From positions 1,520,001 to 1,584,000 of the forward strand of contig NZ_CP064942.1 of the NCBI RefSeq assembly GCF_015679265.1: 64,000 nt of DNA, written 5' to 3'. The number at the start of each line of letters is the position of its first letter. The first letter of the stretch is position 1. A program made the position numbers and the translations under genes. Of this stretch, positions 46,306-54,243 are shown one piece after another. The notes beneath the pieces were generated by a model that was given only the letters and a program-made list of their open reading frames with translations, was not told the origin of the DNA and made no database searches. The DNA comes from Pontivivens ytuae (GTDB lineage: Bacteria > Pseudomonadota > Alphaproteobacteria > Rhodobacterales > Rhodobacteraceae).

Positions 46306-46799
46306 TTGCGAACATAGCTTGAGCGGACCTGAAGCCTGCCCTCTAGATCAAAGACGTGGACTGTTTTGAGGACAGTCATGCTACAATCTCTTCGAAGATA
46401 TTTTGCAGACTTCATTTTGAGCTTATTTTGAGCGACCTCAACTATGTGCCGTGGATTTATGCGGCGCCCAATCAAACTGATGATCCAAGTCTGATTCCCA
46501 CTTCGCCATTGCTCGATGCTCAGCGGCACTCTGTTTTCGATGTGCTGTTGGGCTGCCGTTTCATCCAGAAACGCCCACGTTAAGACACCGAAAGAAGGGC
46601 CATCGTTGAAAAAGCGGTACTGTTTCAACCGTATTGGCGGAAGTGCCATCGTAAGGATATCTGACATCACGTAGCGATGATGGACTGGGCATACTGACAT
46701 AGCTTTACAAAAAAGACCAAGGACTTGATCCTCTGTGGCCGCGACGGGCACGGCCATTGGAGAAAGAGCATCGCGCATTCGTAGGTCTTGTCCGAACAC
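46302..46799 (-). CDS. toxin-activating lysine acyltransferase (HlyC/RtxC family)
   Basis: A 165-residue HlyC-type enzyme. Family landmarks: MSVCPVHHRYVMSDI with the catalytic-type His41, ALPPIRLKQYRFF, GVLTWAFLDE and the WRSGNQTWIISLI segment. HlyC proteins move a fatty acyl group from acyl carrier protein to internal lysines of RTX toxins. The Asp that in HlyC follows the WxxxW segment (FIDWIAPFG) is Ser108 here, so the active site may differ or be weak. It overlaps the downstream 472-aa gene and no RTX protein or T1SS is near. Confidence 0.82.
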   Translation of the reverse strand: MFGQDLRMRDALSPMAVPVAATEDQVLGLFCKAMSVCPVHHRYVMSDILTMALPPIRLKQYRFFNDGPSFGVLTWAFLDETAAQQHIENRVPLSIEQWRSGNQTWIISLIGRRINPRHIVEVAQNKLKMKSAKYLRRDCSMTVLKTVHVFDLEGRLQVRSSYVRK

Positions 46800-47201
46800 T
46801 CTCTCTATCCATCGTCTACTTGATTCCTGACTAGATTGCTAAGGTATCCAGGCTGAATCTGCACGAGGAAATTTCCAAGCAATTTTGTCGACTTTTCTCT
46901 ATGTCACCGCTGATGTCGTTTGCAGCAGGCTTTTGACGCGCATCAACGAGACGGATCGGTAGTGGGGACGGCGATCTGAGACGATAGACCTGCTACAACG
47001 GTATCCCAAAAGCCTTCGGTCTGATCCCGAAAGCGAAACGATGACGCGCTTCTGCACGATAAAGGTACTTATAGCTTCAATGGTAGACGCCGTTGCGCAC
47101 CATCGCTTCAAAACAGACTTCGGCCTTCGGCTTGGCGTTTACCGACGTCGAACCGCCTTCTTGTCCGTCGGCTAACGGCAGTTATGGGCAGACTCATGCT
47201 G
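46800..47201. other. gap without a recognised gene
   Basis: A 402-base stretch with no open frame of plausible composition. It probably includes the promoter of the acyltransferase operon near 46,800-46,870, which is AT-rich. The sequence after 46,900 looks like decayed coding DNA, possibly insertion sequence debris, but I could not identify it. Confidence 0.4.
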
Positions 47202-47560
47202 CTACACCGGTGGGCCAGCAAAGCCTGCGAACCCGGCGAACACCACGGCTGGTACGGTTACTCGAAGCTTGATCGGTGTCCTGTCCCTAAAGAACAGCAA
47301 GCAGAGCAATGCCACGGCGCCGCCGGCAGCGAAGGTTGCTGTCGATCCGATCAGGGGCAGTGTCACGAACTCTGTGAGGATGGCGCCAACAATGGCTCCG
47401 ATGGATCCTGCAGCCAGAACGATGCCGAGCGACGATCCCTCCCGACCCAAGCACACCTCGATGGCGAGCTTGGCAAGCAGTGGCGGTTATCCTGCTATAT
47501 CGGCTCGCATGAGTCGAAGTCCGGGTCCGAGCGTCCTGCTCTCGCACATCAGCGGCCGAG
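47202..47560 (-). pseudogene. C-terminal remnant of an MFS transporter
   Basis: An MFS-like end reads LGREGSSLGIVLAAGSIGAI and LIGSTATFAAGGAVALLCLL, with two helices. Upstream in the same frame a TAA interrupts LRLMRADIAG*PPLLAKLAIE. The N-terminal ten helices are missing. It lies downstream of a siderophore reductase gene and may be the left-over of a siderophore exporter. Confidence 0.65.
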
Positions 47561-47663
47561 AACTGGAGGGCCCTAGTCGAACGCAACCTGGAGATCGCTA
47601 TTGATCCGTTGGAGGATCCCTTTCGCCAGCAGTGTCGAGAGGCGATCGGGCAAGGTTATTGGG

Positions 47664-48728
47664 TCAGGCCGAGAAGCCTGGGTGGTCCCGCCGCCAGTAG
47701 GCAACAGCCAGTTGCGTGCCCTTGCCCAGCCCACATTTGCCCCTGAAAAGCTTCCGCGCAGCCTGAGCGCCATCGAACTCCCCGGCAAACCAAGCTTGCT
47801 CCGGCTGCGTGCCCTCTGTGATTTGTTCCATCATCTCCAGAGCTTCGGCTTGGAATGCGTCTGGAAGTAAGCGATGTATGTCGAGCGTGGTCATCGGCAG
47901 ATAGGTTGAGATGTCACAATCGTCGGGTGCGGCGACAACAACGTGACCGGTGGCGTCGAGGGGCAGGCATCTCAAGATACGCGCTACCGAAGACAAGCCT
48001 GTCATGTCGGCGACCAGCAGATAGCGTGAGGCCACTGGTAGCCCCGACATTCCGGCTGGTCCCATTGCGCCAATCTCATCGCCGGGACGTGCGGTCTGTG
48101 CCCAAAGCGAGATCATACCCTCCCCATGACATACGACGTCGATGTCGATTTCCTCAACGCTTGGACGGGTCGCCATAATTGTCATGTAGCGAGCATGAAG
48201 CGCGTCATCTCCTCGCGGCCAGATCGGAGCACCATTCGCAGCCATGCTAGGCCAGAGAGGTTTTCGACCGGGCCGTGATGGAAGCATCAGTTTCAGATGA
48301 AAGCCTGCCTCCTTACGCTTTGCCAGATCCGGCATATGCAATGTGATGCGCTGCATGTTCTGAAAGATCCGCTGCGACTTTACGACCTCCAAGATCCGAA
48401 AGTTTGGTGGAAGATCGCCCTCGCGGCTGGCCTCACCTGACCAACGCATCTTGGAGGCTGCTTCTGCATCCAGTTCCTCGACATGACGCGCAACCTCATC
48501 CTTGAAGAAGAGAAGGGCACTTTCGCTTGGCGCGCCGATCGCAACCTGCAAACCATCAGACTGGACACGAAACGAGATGCAGAATTCATCACGATGAATG
48601 AAGTGTGTTCCGTCCTTACGTTTCGTGAACTCGAGATCGTGATCGTCTTCCAAGTGACTGACGAAGGCCGACAGCATGCCAGATGCTTTGCCAGTTGGAA
48701 CAATAGTTTCAGCTTTAATAAGTGGCAT
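47664..48728 (-). CDS. siderophore-interacting protein with N-terminal DUF2218
   Basis: A 354-residue protein. The first 95 residues match DUF2218 (LSAFVSHLEDDHDLEF, AIGAPSESALLFFKDEVARH), and the rest is a flavin reductase-like siderophore-interacting domain (FQNMQRITLHMPDL, VCHGEGMISLWAQTARPGDE, YLLVADMTGLSSVARIL, and the C-terminal WFAGEFDG). Such enzymes reduce ferric siderophores in the cytoplasm to release iron. It follows tonB by 90 bases on the same strand. Confidence 0.9.
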   Translation of the reverse strand: MPLIKAETIVPTGKASGMLSAFVSHLEDDHDLEFTKRKDGTHFIHRDEFCISFRVQSDGLQVAIGAPSESALLFFKDEVARHVEELDAEAASKMRWSGEASREGDLPPNFRILEVVKSQRIFQNMQRITLHMPDLAKRKEAGFHLKLMLPSRPGRKPLWPSMAANGAPIWPRGDDALHARYMTIMATRPSVEEIDIDVVCHGEGMISLWAQTARPGDEIGAMGPAGMSGLPVASRYLLVADMTGLSSVARILRCLPLDATGHVVVAAPDDCDISTYLPMTTLDIHRLLPDAFQAEALEMMEQITEGTQPEQAWFAGEFDGAQAARKLFRGKCGLGKGTQLAVAYWRRDHPGFSA

Positions 48729-48818
48729 TTACCAGATCCAATTCATTAAGAAAAAATAAATAGAAGCGATTTTGTATTTGGATGCCGGAACGCAGTGCCG
48801 TGAACAAGATATACCTCC

Positions 48819-49835
48819 CTACTGAATGCGAAGCGGTACCGAAAAACGCTGCTGTGCCAACTGCAGGCTTGAGGGCGCGGGCGGTACTGCGCCTTGCTGG
48901 ATAACAGCAAGGCTCGCTTCGTCCAGGCGAGCGTTTCCGGAGGACTGGCTCACTCGTGCCGCCAGCACTGTGCCGTCGCGCGCAATCGTCAGGTCCAGCA
49001 GAACCGTTCCGCGACGTCCCCTTGCGCGGACTGAGCGCCTATTGAGATCTGCCACGATCTGAGCGCCCCATTCCGCGACAAGAGAGCTGCGGTCTGCTGG
49101 AGACATTGATGGTGCCGATGATGGGCCAGCATTCCCGGCCACTTCAGCACCACCCGTTCCAGCCGCCGTCGTATCTGGACGCGCTTCGGACACGGGCTCG
49201 TTCGACCTATTGGGTTCCGTGCTGGCGACCGCAGGTTGCTGTGGCGCGGGGGGTGCCGGCTCGATTTCACGTGGTCGGGCCCGGGGCGGGCTCGAACGCG
49301 AAATGGCGGCTTCGGTCGCGGCGGGCTCGGCAGGTGTCGTATCGACTTCTGGGGTCGCGACAGCTGCTGCATCCGACATCGGTCGAGGTGACGCTAACGC
49401 TTGGCGGCGATCTTGCTGCGGTCGATCGATCGTGTCCGTTGGTAGCGTGATGCCCTCGGTTCGTGGCGGATCAACCGAAAGCTCCGCTGGTGCTGCTGTT
49501 CTCGGCGTCTCCGGTGCTACGTCGATCTCTTGCCGCTCCATCGTTTCGAGCGGCCTCATCTCGGTTGGCGCAGCTGCTATGGAGGGAAGGTCCGCCAAGG
49601 GGGCCTGCGGCGTTTCAGGTTGCCGCATTTCTATCGTCTGACCGACCTCGACCGGCCTATCCCAATGCTCCACCATTGCCGCAAAGCTCTCCGACGAGGC
49701 TTGCATCGACAGGGCCTCCGTGCCGCCATTTCCCGCGCCACCGAGAGCACCTTCCTCGGGTTGACCGATCCAAAAAGCCAGGTGAATGAGGAGTGCGAGT
49801 ACCAAACAAAACGCGGCCTCGACGTACCGGATCAT
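48819..49835 (-). CDS. tonB: TonB-family energy transducer
   Basis: A 338-residue TonB-like protein: short cytosolic N-terminus, one membrane helix (about 7-24, FCLVLALLIHLAFWIG), a long Pro/Ala/Thr-rich periplasmic spacer (about 65-250), and a C-terminal TonB domain (VRARGRRGTVLLDLTIARDG, SSGNARLDEASLAVIQQGA). The ATG overlaps the end of exbD by four bases. It carries proton-motive energy to the nearby outer-membrane siderophore receptor. Confidence 0.92.
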   Translation of the reverse strand: MIRYVEAAFCLVLALLIHLAFWIGQPEEGALGGAGNGGTEALSMQASSESFAAMVEHWDRPVEVGQTIEMRQPETPQAPLADLPSIAAAPTEMRPLETMERQEIDVAPETPRTAAPAELSVDPPRTEGITLPTDTIDRPQQDRRQALASPRPMSDAAAVATPEVDTTPAEPAATEAAISRSSPPRARPREIEPAPPAPQQPAVASTEPNRSNEPVSEARPDTTAAGTGGAEVAGNAGPSSAPSMSPADRSSLVAEWGAQIVADLNRRSVRARGRRGTVLLDLTIARDGTVLAARVSQSSGNARLDEASLAVIQQGAVPPAPSSLQLAQQRFSVPLRIQ

Positions 49836-50209
49836 TGGGTTGTTACCAGGACTGTTTCGGAGATGCCGATGGCCGACAAGCGGGGCAGCAGGGTTGCTAT
49901 CTCTACGGCGGAGACCCTCGCGTCGGCGCGAATGAGCAGCGGACCACGCAGCTCTTCTGATGCAACTGCGTTGAACACCGCTTCGCCTCGAGCGCCGTCA
50001 AATGCGAGCTCACCCTGAGCACTGACATACAGGACATCGCGGCCTTCCGCAGGCTGCTGTCCCTCCGAAGCCGGTAGCTCGACTTCGAATGGGTCGGAAG
50101 GGGCGATCTGTGCGGTCATCAGAAAGAAGATCAGTAACAGGAACACGACGTTGATCATGGGAACAACGCTTTCGGTCCGTGGTCTCGTCGGTTTGCTGGA
50201 GAACTGCAT
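49832..50209 (-). CDS. exbD: biopolymer transport protein ExbD, second copy
   Basis: A 125-residue ExbD/TolR protein with one membrane helix (about 20-37, INVVFLLLIFFLMTAQ) that carries an Asn where the classical proton-conducting Asp stands (VVPMINVVF), then a periplasmic domain. The first copy next to it keeps the Asp (TPMIDVVF). It overlaps tonB by four bases and follows the first copy by two bases. A pair of ExbD-like proteins, one without Asp, occurs in several alphaproteobacterial Exb systems. Confidence 0.9.
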   Translation of the reverse strand: MQFSSKPTRPRTESVVPMINVVFLLLIFFLMTAQIAPSDPFEVELPASEGQQPAEGRDVLYVSAQGELAFDGARGEAVFNAVASEELRGPLLIRADARVSAVEIATLLPRLSAIGISETVLVTTQ

Positions 50210-50211
50210 CG

Positions 50212-50592
50212 CTACTCCACCAGCACTACCGTTTCGAAGCCTGCGTCGGTCAGAAGCTCCAATACGTCGACCACACGCTGAAGTTCGGCGTCATCGCGCG
50301 GTCGCAGCACGATGGCGTCGGTCGGTGTTTCGGTGAGTTCCCCCAATCGCGTGATCAGAGCGACGCTCTCGATCTGCTGACCGTTCAACCGCTGACCTTC
50401 GGGCAACACGTCGACGAGGCGCGGTGGGCCCGAATAGGCGCCGCCACCCGATCCGGCAAGCTGAAGTGGAAATGACGAGTCGATGCCGAAGCGAGCGGCC
50501 AGCATGAAAAAAACGAGCAGAAGGAAGACCACGTCGATCATGGGCGTGAGGCTCGGCTTTCGCCGTATTCGTCGTTGCGTAACGGTGAACAC
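50212..50592 (-). CDS. exbD: biopolymer transport protein ExbD, first copy
   Basis: A 126-residue ExbD with the membrane helix TPMIDVVFLLLVFFMLA, including the essential membrane Asp, and a periplasmic domain ending VVLVE. Its GTG start shares one base with the TAG stop of exbB (TAGTG), so translation is coupled. A longer frame upstream lies inside exbB and is a shadow. Confidence 0.9.
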   Translation of the reverse strand: MFTVTQRRIRRKPSLTPMIDVVFLLLVFFMLAARFGIDSSFPLQLAGSGGGAYSGPPRLVDVLPEGQRLNGQQIESVALITRLGELTETPTDAIVLRPRDDAELQRVVDVLELLTDAGFETVVLVE

Positions 50593-51269
50593 TACTCTGC
50601 CGCTCGTACGGCTATCGCACGAGGTGGTGTGTGCGTGAAGATGCGCGTTGCAGCATTCTCCATGTCCGATTGGACGCTGTCGACGACACTCTCGAACCAC
50701 GTAAGCGCCATGGATGCAGGGATCGCGACAGCCATTCCTGCGGCTGTCGTCAAGAGCGCCTCCCAGATCCCGCCGGCGAGCGCGGCTGGATCCGCTCTGG
50801 CTCCCGCCTCCTGAAGAGCCTGGAAAGCAGCGATCATACCCAGCACGGTGCCGAGCAGTCCGAGAAGCGGCGCGATAGTAGCAATCAGTTCCAGCGCGCG
50901 GAGACCCGCCCGTGCGCGTGCCAGCTCGATGCGCGCAACGCGTTCTGTTTCCTCTCGCGCATCGTCTTTGGAGTAACTTTCGCTCATCCGCGCTGCAATG
51001 GCAGCGGATGCAAGGCGCGCGCGCAGCGACTTTCGCCGTTCGAGCCGTCGGCGCGCAGCTTCGGGATCGCCTGCGACCCAAAGCGTTACCGCTTCCTCTG
51101 TTGCGGCGCCCGACCACGCGCCCATACTCACCAACCGTAGGATTTTCCACAGAATGAGCGCCGTTGTCAGAACAGAAAGCGCGGCAATCACCCAGATCGT
51201 GATCCCGCCTTGCTCCAGAAACGCCATCAAGCCAGAGCCTTGATCGAAGAGTTGGGATAGGTCAGTCAA
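50592..51269 (-). CDS. exbB: biopolymer transport protein ExbB (MotA/TolQ/ExbB family)
   Basis: A 225-residue proton channel protein with three membrane helices (about 24-42, 135-158, 170-193) and the family stretch LRALELIATIAPLLGLLGTV followed by ALLTTAAGMAVAIPA. With ExbD and TonB it forms the motor for TonB-dependent import. First gene of the exbB-exbD-exbD-tonB-sip series. Confidence 0.94.
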   Translation of the reverse strand: MTDLSQLFDQGSGLMAFLEQGGITIWVIAALSVLTTALILWKILRLVSMGAWSGAATEEAVTLWVAGDPEAARRRLERRKSLRARLASAAIAARMSESYSKDDAREETERVARIELARARAGLRALELIATIAPLLGLLGTVLGMIAAFQALQEAGARADPAALAGGIWEALLTTAAGMAVAIPASMALTWFESVVDSVQSDMENAATRIFTHTPPRAIAVRAAE

Positions 51270-51634
51270 CTTTGGGCCCTTCGTTTATGAGATGCCCAAG
51301 CGAAGGCTGCGAGCGTGATGGGGTGGACGCCTGCGTCTCGCCACGAAACAGATGTCTCGAGCAGTATTCTTTCGAAGGGCGCGACAAGGTCATTAGTCCG
51401 TCGTTGGCAGCGAGCATGTTCGGCGTCTGGTGAGGCTGGCGAATGCTGGCGACCAATTCTGACGAATTCCGTCGGATTTATAGTGCGTGGATCTGCTCAG
51501 CGCAAGGAACGCCAACAGCCCCCGTCGTCATGAACGCACCGCAGTACGGCAAGCTTCGCCAACGCAAACAAAGCTAAAAGCGCAATGGAGAAGCCAATGC
51601 GAAGCAGAGAGCCCTACCTCCATATCGGCGAAAG
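51270..51634. other. gap between exbB and iucC
   Basis: No gene is supported. The left end should hold the promoter of the exbB operon, which would also need iron control, but no Fur, Irr or iron-Rhodo box was recognised by eye. Short open frames here are out-of-frame composition. Confidence 0.4.
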
Positions 51635-53362
51635 CTATGCCGCTGCCTCTTTCTGTTTCCGACGCAATGGGTTGACCAAATCTGTGCCGCGCGCGGGCAG
51701 CGGGCGTTCAGCACTGTCCTCATAGCCGATCGCGAAGCGGACGCGGTTGATGCAGACCTTGGGCATGACATCCTCGAAAAGGGCAAACATCTCAAAGCGG
51801 CTTTTCAACTCCGGGTGCTCCGCCGCGTAGCGCATCAACCGGGCTGACAGAATGTCGTAGAAGGCCCTTTCATTTAGAGCAGCACTGCGCGCCAAGCCTG
51901 CAGACAGGAAACGCAGAACCGTTACGAAATGCGCTGTCTGTATGTCATGAACGATGTACGCAGGTGGTTTGCGCGGCAGCAGAGCTCGGATGTCCGGGTC
52001 CAGCCCTTCCATTTCCGAAAAGTCCTGATCCACCAGATCGAGATCGCCCTGAAAATCCTTGATCGCCATCCCCACCGGGACATGACCGTCCAAAATCACC
52101 GTCACGTTCTGCCCATGCGCTATGAAAGCCGCACCGTAGCGGCAAAGGATATGCCAAAGGGGCACCACGGTGGCATCGAAGAGATGGGCGAGCCAATTCT
52201 CGATCGGCATGCCAGCCGCCTCGGCGTAGGCAGCGGCCAGCGGTGTCCTGCACGCTCCCTCGTGAAAGAGCGCGGCTGCGAGGACTGCGCGACGATCCGA
52301 CCCGGTCCTATGCTCCGCGGCATCCCGCCAAATCGCTCCTAGCATCTCGTGGTGCCGGTACGGAGCCTCCGGGCAGTCCGCATAAACGGGATGTTCGTAC
52401 CAATACCCCAGCGCTTCACGCAGTACGGTGACGCGACCCGCAAGAACAGGATCGTCGGCAACCAGGCCTGTAAGCCAGTCCGAGATCGCTCCGCCGTGTT
52501 CGATGTACTTACCAGGCATACCGCGCCAGGCCGACGTGTTGAGAATCCCCAGCGACAGCTTGACGTCATAAGGCCCCCCCTCGGCCGGCGTCAGTGTCCG
52601 GATGCTTGGTGTAGCCACAAATTGAGGTCCGAACCGTCCAAGCGGCACCACGCGACCTTCGGAGATTTCCGCAAGAAAGGCTTGAGAGATCACGTTGTCC
52701 CACTGCCACGGATGCACCGGTAGAAGCACGTGGTCGCGCGTTGCACCCGCCTCGCCCGCTGCGGTGTGGAGGGCTTCTGCATCAGGGCCCAAGACAGCGG
52801 TAAGCACGTCCTCCGGTACTGTGCCTGCCGTCCGACCGCTTCGCAAAGCGTCCCGTCGCGCGGCGACCCAGAAGAGCTGAAGCGGTTCGCCATATTCCGG
52901 AGCATAAGCAGCTAGGTCGGACTCGCCCCAACCAAGACGACCCTTGTTCGCGATGGCTTTGGGGTGGCCGTTCAAGATGGCATGAAGGCGTGCCGGCGGC
53001 AGGTTTATCAATGCCTTGGCGTCGAGGTCGCCATAAAGACGTTCTAACTCGAGATCCTGCCGCAACGTGTTCGACAGCTCCCGAAGGAACGTTGCCTCCG
53101 TCGCAGGTGACATCCCAAACTCGGCGCGCGCATCGACGACGAAGCGCAAGGGACAGGGAGACGTGTTATCGGTCTCGAGGCTGTCTGGCACGATGTCCAG
53201 ATTGTCCCAGATCCGTCGTTCAGCTTGAAACCGGTAGTGCGCCCCCGAGGCGAGCTGCAGCTCGTAGTGCCTGTCGCCGACAGGATGCAGCAACTCTTCC
53301 CAAGTCATCTCACTGACCATTTTCGCGAGCAAGCGTCGACGCGCTCTATCGAACGCGTTCAC
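51635..53362 (-). CDS. iucC: NIS siderophore synthetase, IucC-like
   Basis: A 575-residue IucA/IucC family (NRPS-independent siderophore) synthetase that condenses a hydroxamate amine to a citrate carboxyl using ATP. Conserved parts: GHPKAIANKGRLGWGESD, VHPWQWDNVISQAFLAEI, ATPSIRTLTP and the C-terminal FerC-like AHGQNVTVILDGHVP and KDFQGDLDLVDQ. The N-terminal DRARRRLLAKMVSEM matches IucC. The GTG at 53,362 overlaps the upstream stop as GTGA. Confidence 0.93.
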   Translation of the reverse strand: MNAFDRARRRLLAKMVSEMTWEELLHPVGDRHYELQLASGAHYRFQAERRIWDNLDIVPDSLETDNTSPCPLRFVVDARAEFGMSPATEATFLRELSNTLRQDLELERLYGDLDAKALINLPPARLHAILNGHPKAIANKGRLGWGESDLAAYAPEYGEPLQLFWVAARRDALRSGRTAGTVPEDVLTAVLGPDAEALHTAAGEAGATRDHVLLPVHPWQWDNVISQAFLAEISEGRVVPLGRFGPQFVATPSIRTLTPAEGGPYDVKLSLGILNTSAWRGMPGKYIEHGGAISDWLTGLVADDPVLAGRVTVLREALGYWYEHPVYADCPEAPYRHHEMLGAIWRDAAEHRTGSDRRAVLAAALFHEGACRTPLAAAYAEAAGMPIENWLAHLFDATVVPLWHILCRYGAAFIAHGQNVTVILDGHVPVGMAIKDFQGDLDLVDQDFSEMEGLDPDIRALLPRKPPAYIVHDIQTAHFVTVLRFLSAGLARSAALNERAFYDILSARLMRYAAEHPELKSRFEMFALFEDVMPKVCINRVRFAIGYEDSAERPLPARGTDLVNPLRRKQKEAAA

Positions 53363-54243
53363 AATGGCACCCGCGCGAAGAAGGCATCCCGGGGACAATG
53401 CATGAGGGCGGATCTCTTGTGGGGGAAGTCGAACTCCTTGATTTTTGTGTAGGCCATCGCATCGGCATAGCGCAGCAACTTAACGTTATCGACGCGCGGT
53501 TCACCGACGACTAGGTCCGTCATCGGGCAATCAAGGAAGAGGTAATGGGTCAGTGCACGGATCCAGGCCGATGTCTTACGTCGACCGAGGTGCTTTGCCT
53601 CTCCAATCAGCCCATGCCACCCGCGATCCCAAGGGCCCGCATCGTAGTATGCACCCAGTCGATCCTCGCGTGCCCAGTAGATTTCGAAGTAGCCGACGGG
53701 CTGGTCGTCATAACACCCAATCACTGACAAATTGTGAGGATCGGACAGGCGTTTCTCGAGGAAGGCCCGGAGATCATCCTTCGACTTGTCCTCCTCCCAG
53801 AAGTAGGCGACGCGGGGATCGTTTTGCCATCGATGGAAGATGTCGAGATCGCGCTCGATGTCGACGACGCGGAAGGACACGGTAACGGCCGCATCGGCAA
53901 ACCGCTTTTCATAGACTGTCCCGGTCGGATTGGGGGGACGAAGCGGATGATCGCGGCCATCGGGACCATCGACCGATGTCGTCGCCTGCCTCTGCGCGGG
54001 CGGATGTCTCAGCCAAAGATCCGCGTGTTGATAGAAGCCCGACCGGTGCACGATCGGACAGTCATCTGCGAGGTGCACGTAGCCGGGGCGGCGTGGGCTC
54101 TCTTGAACCTCCGCGGGGTCGATGGGTAGCGCGAGAGTCTGAAGAGTGGGATCAGCGCTCAGCTGCGTCTCGATCCACTCGGCCAAAGCGCGCGGTTCAT
54201 GCAGTGAAAGCGGCGGGGTGAGATTGGAAGCGGTCGCGATCAT
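53359..54243 (-). CDS. iucB: N6-hydroxylysine O-acetyltransferase, IucB-like
   Basis: A 294-residue GNAT-fold protein. The C-terminal 170 residues are the siderophore acetyltransferase domain (DIFHRWQNDPRVAYFWEEDK, GYFEIYWAREDRLGAYYDAG, KEFDFPHKRSALMHCPRDAF). It acetylates the hydroxyamine made by IucD to give the hydroxamate. ATGA overlap with the upstream iucA and GTGA overlap with iucC place it in the middle of the synthesis operon. Confidence 0.92.
   Translation of the reverse strand: MIATASNLTPPLSLHEPRALAEWIETQLSADPTLQTLALPIDPAEVQESPRRPGYVHLADDCPIVHRSGFYQHADLWLRHPPAQRQATTSVDGPDGRDHPLRPPNPTGTVYEKRFADAAVTVSFRVVDIERDLDIFHRWQNDPRVAYFWEEDKSKDDLRAFLEKRLSDPHNLSVIGCYDDQPVGYFEIYWAREDRLGAYYDAGPWDRGWHGLIGEAKHLGRRKTSAWIRALTHYLFLDCPMTDLVVGEPRVDNVKLLRYADAMAYTKIKEFDFPHKRSALMHCPRDAFFARVPL

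Noticed and set aside
46899..47111. 70-codon minus-strand frame
   Set aside because: Looks like decayed DNA; no plausible start, no motif and poor composition.
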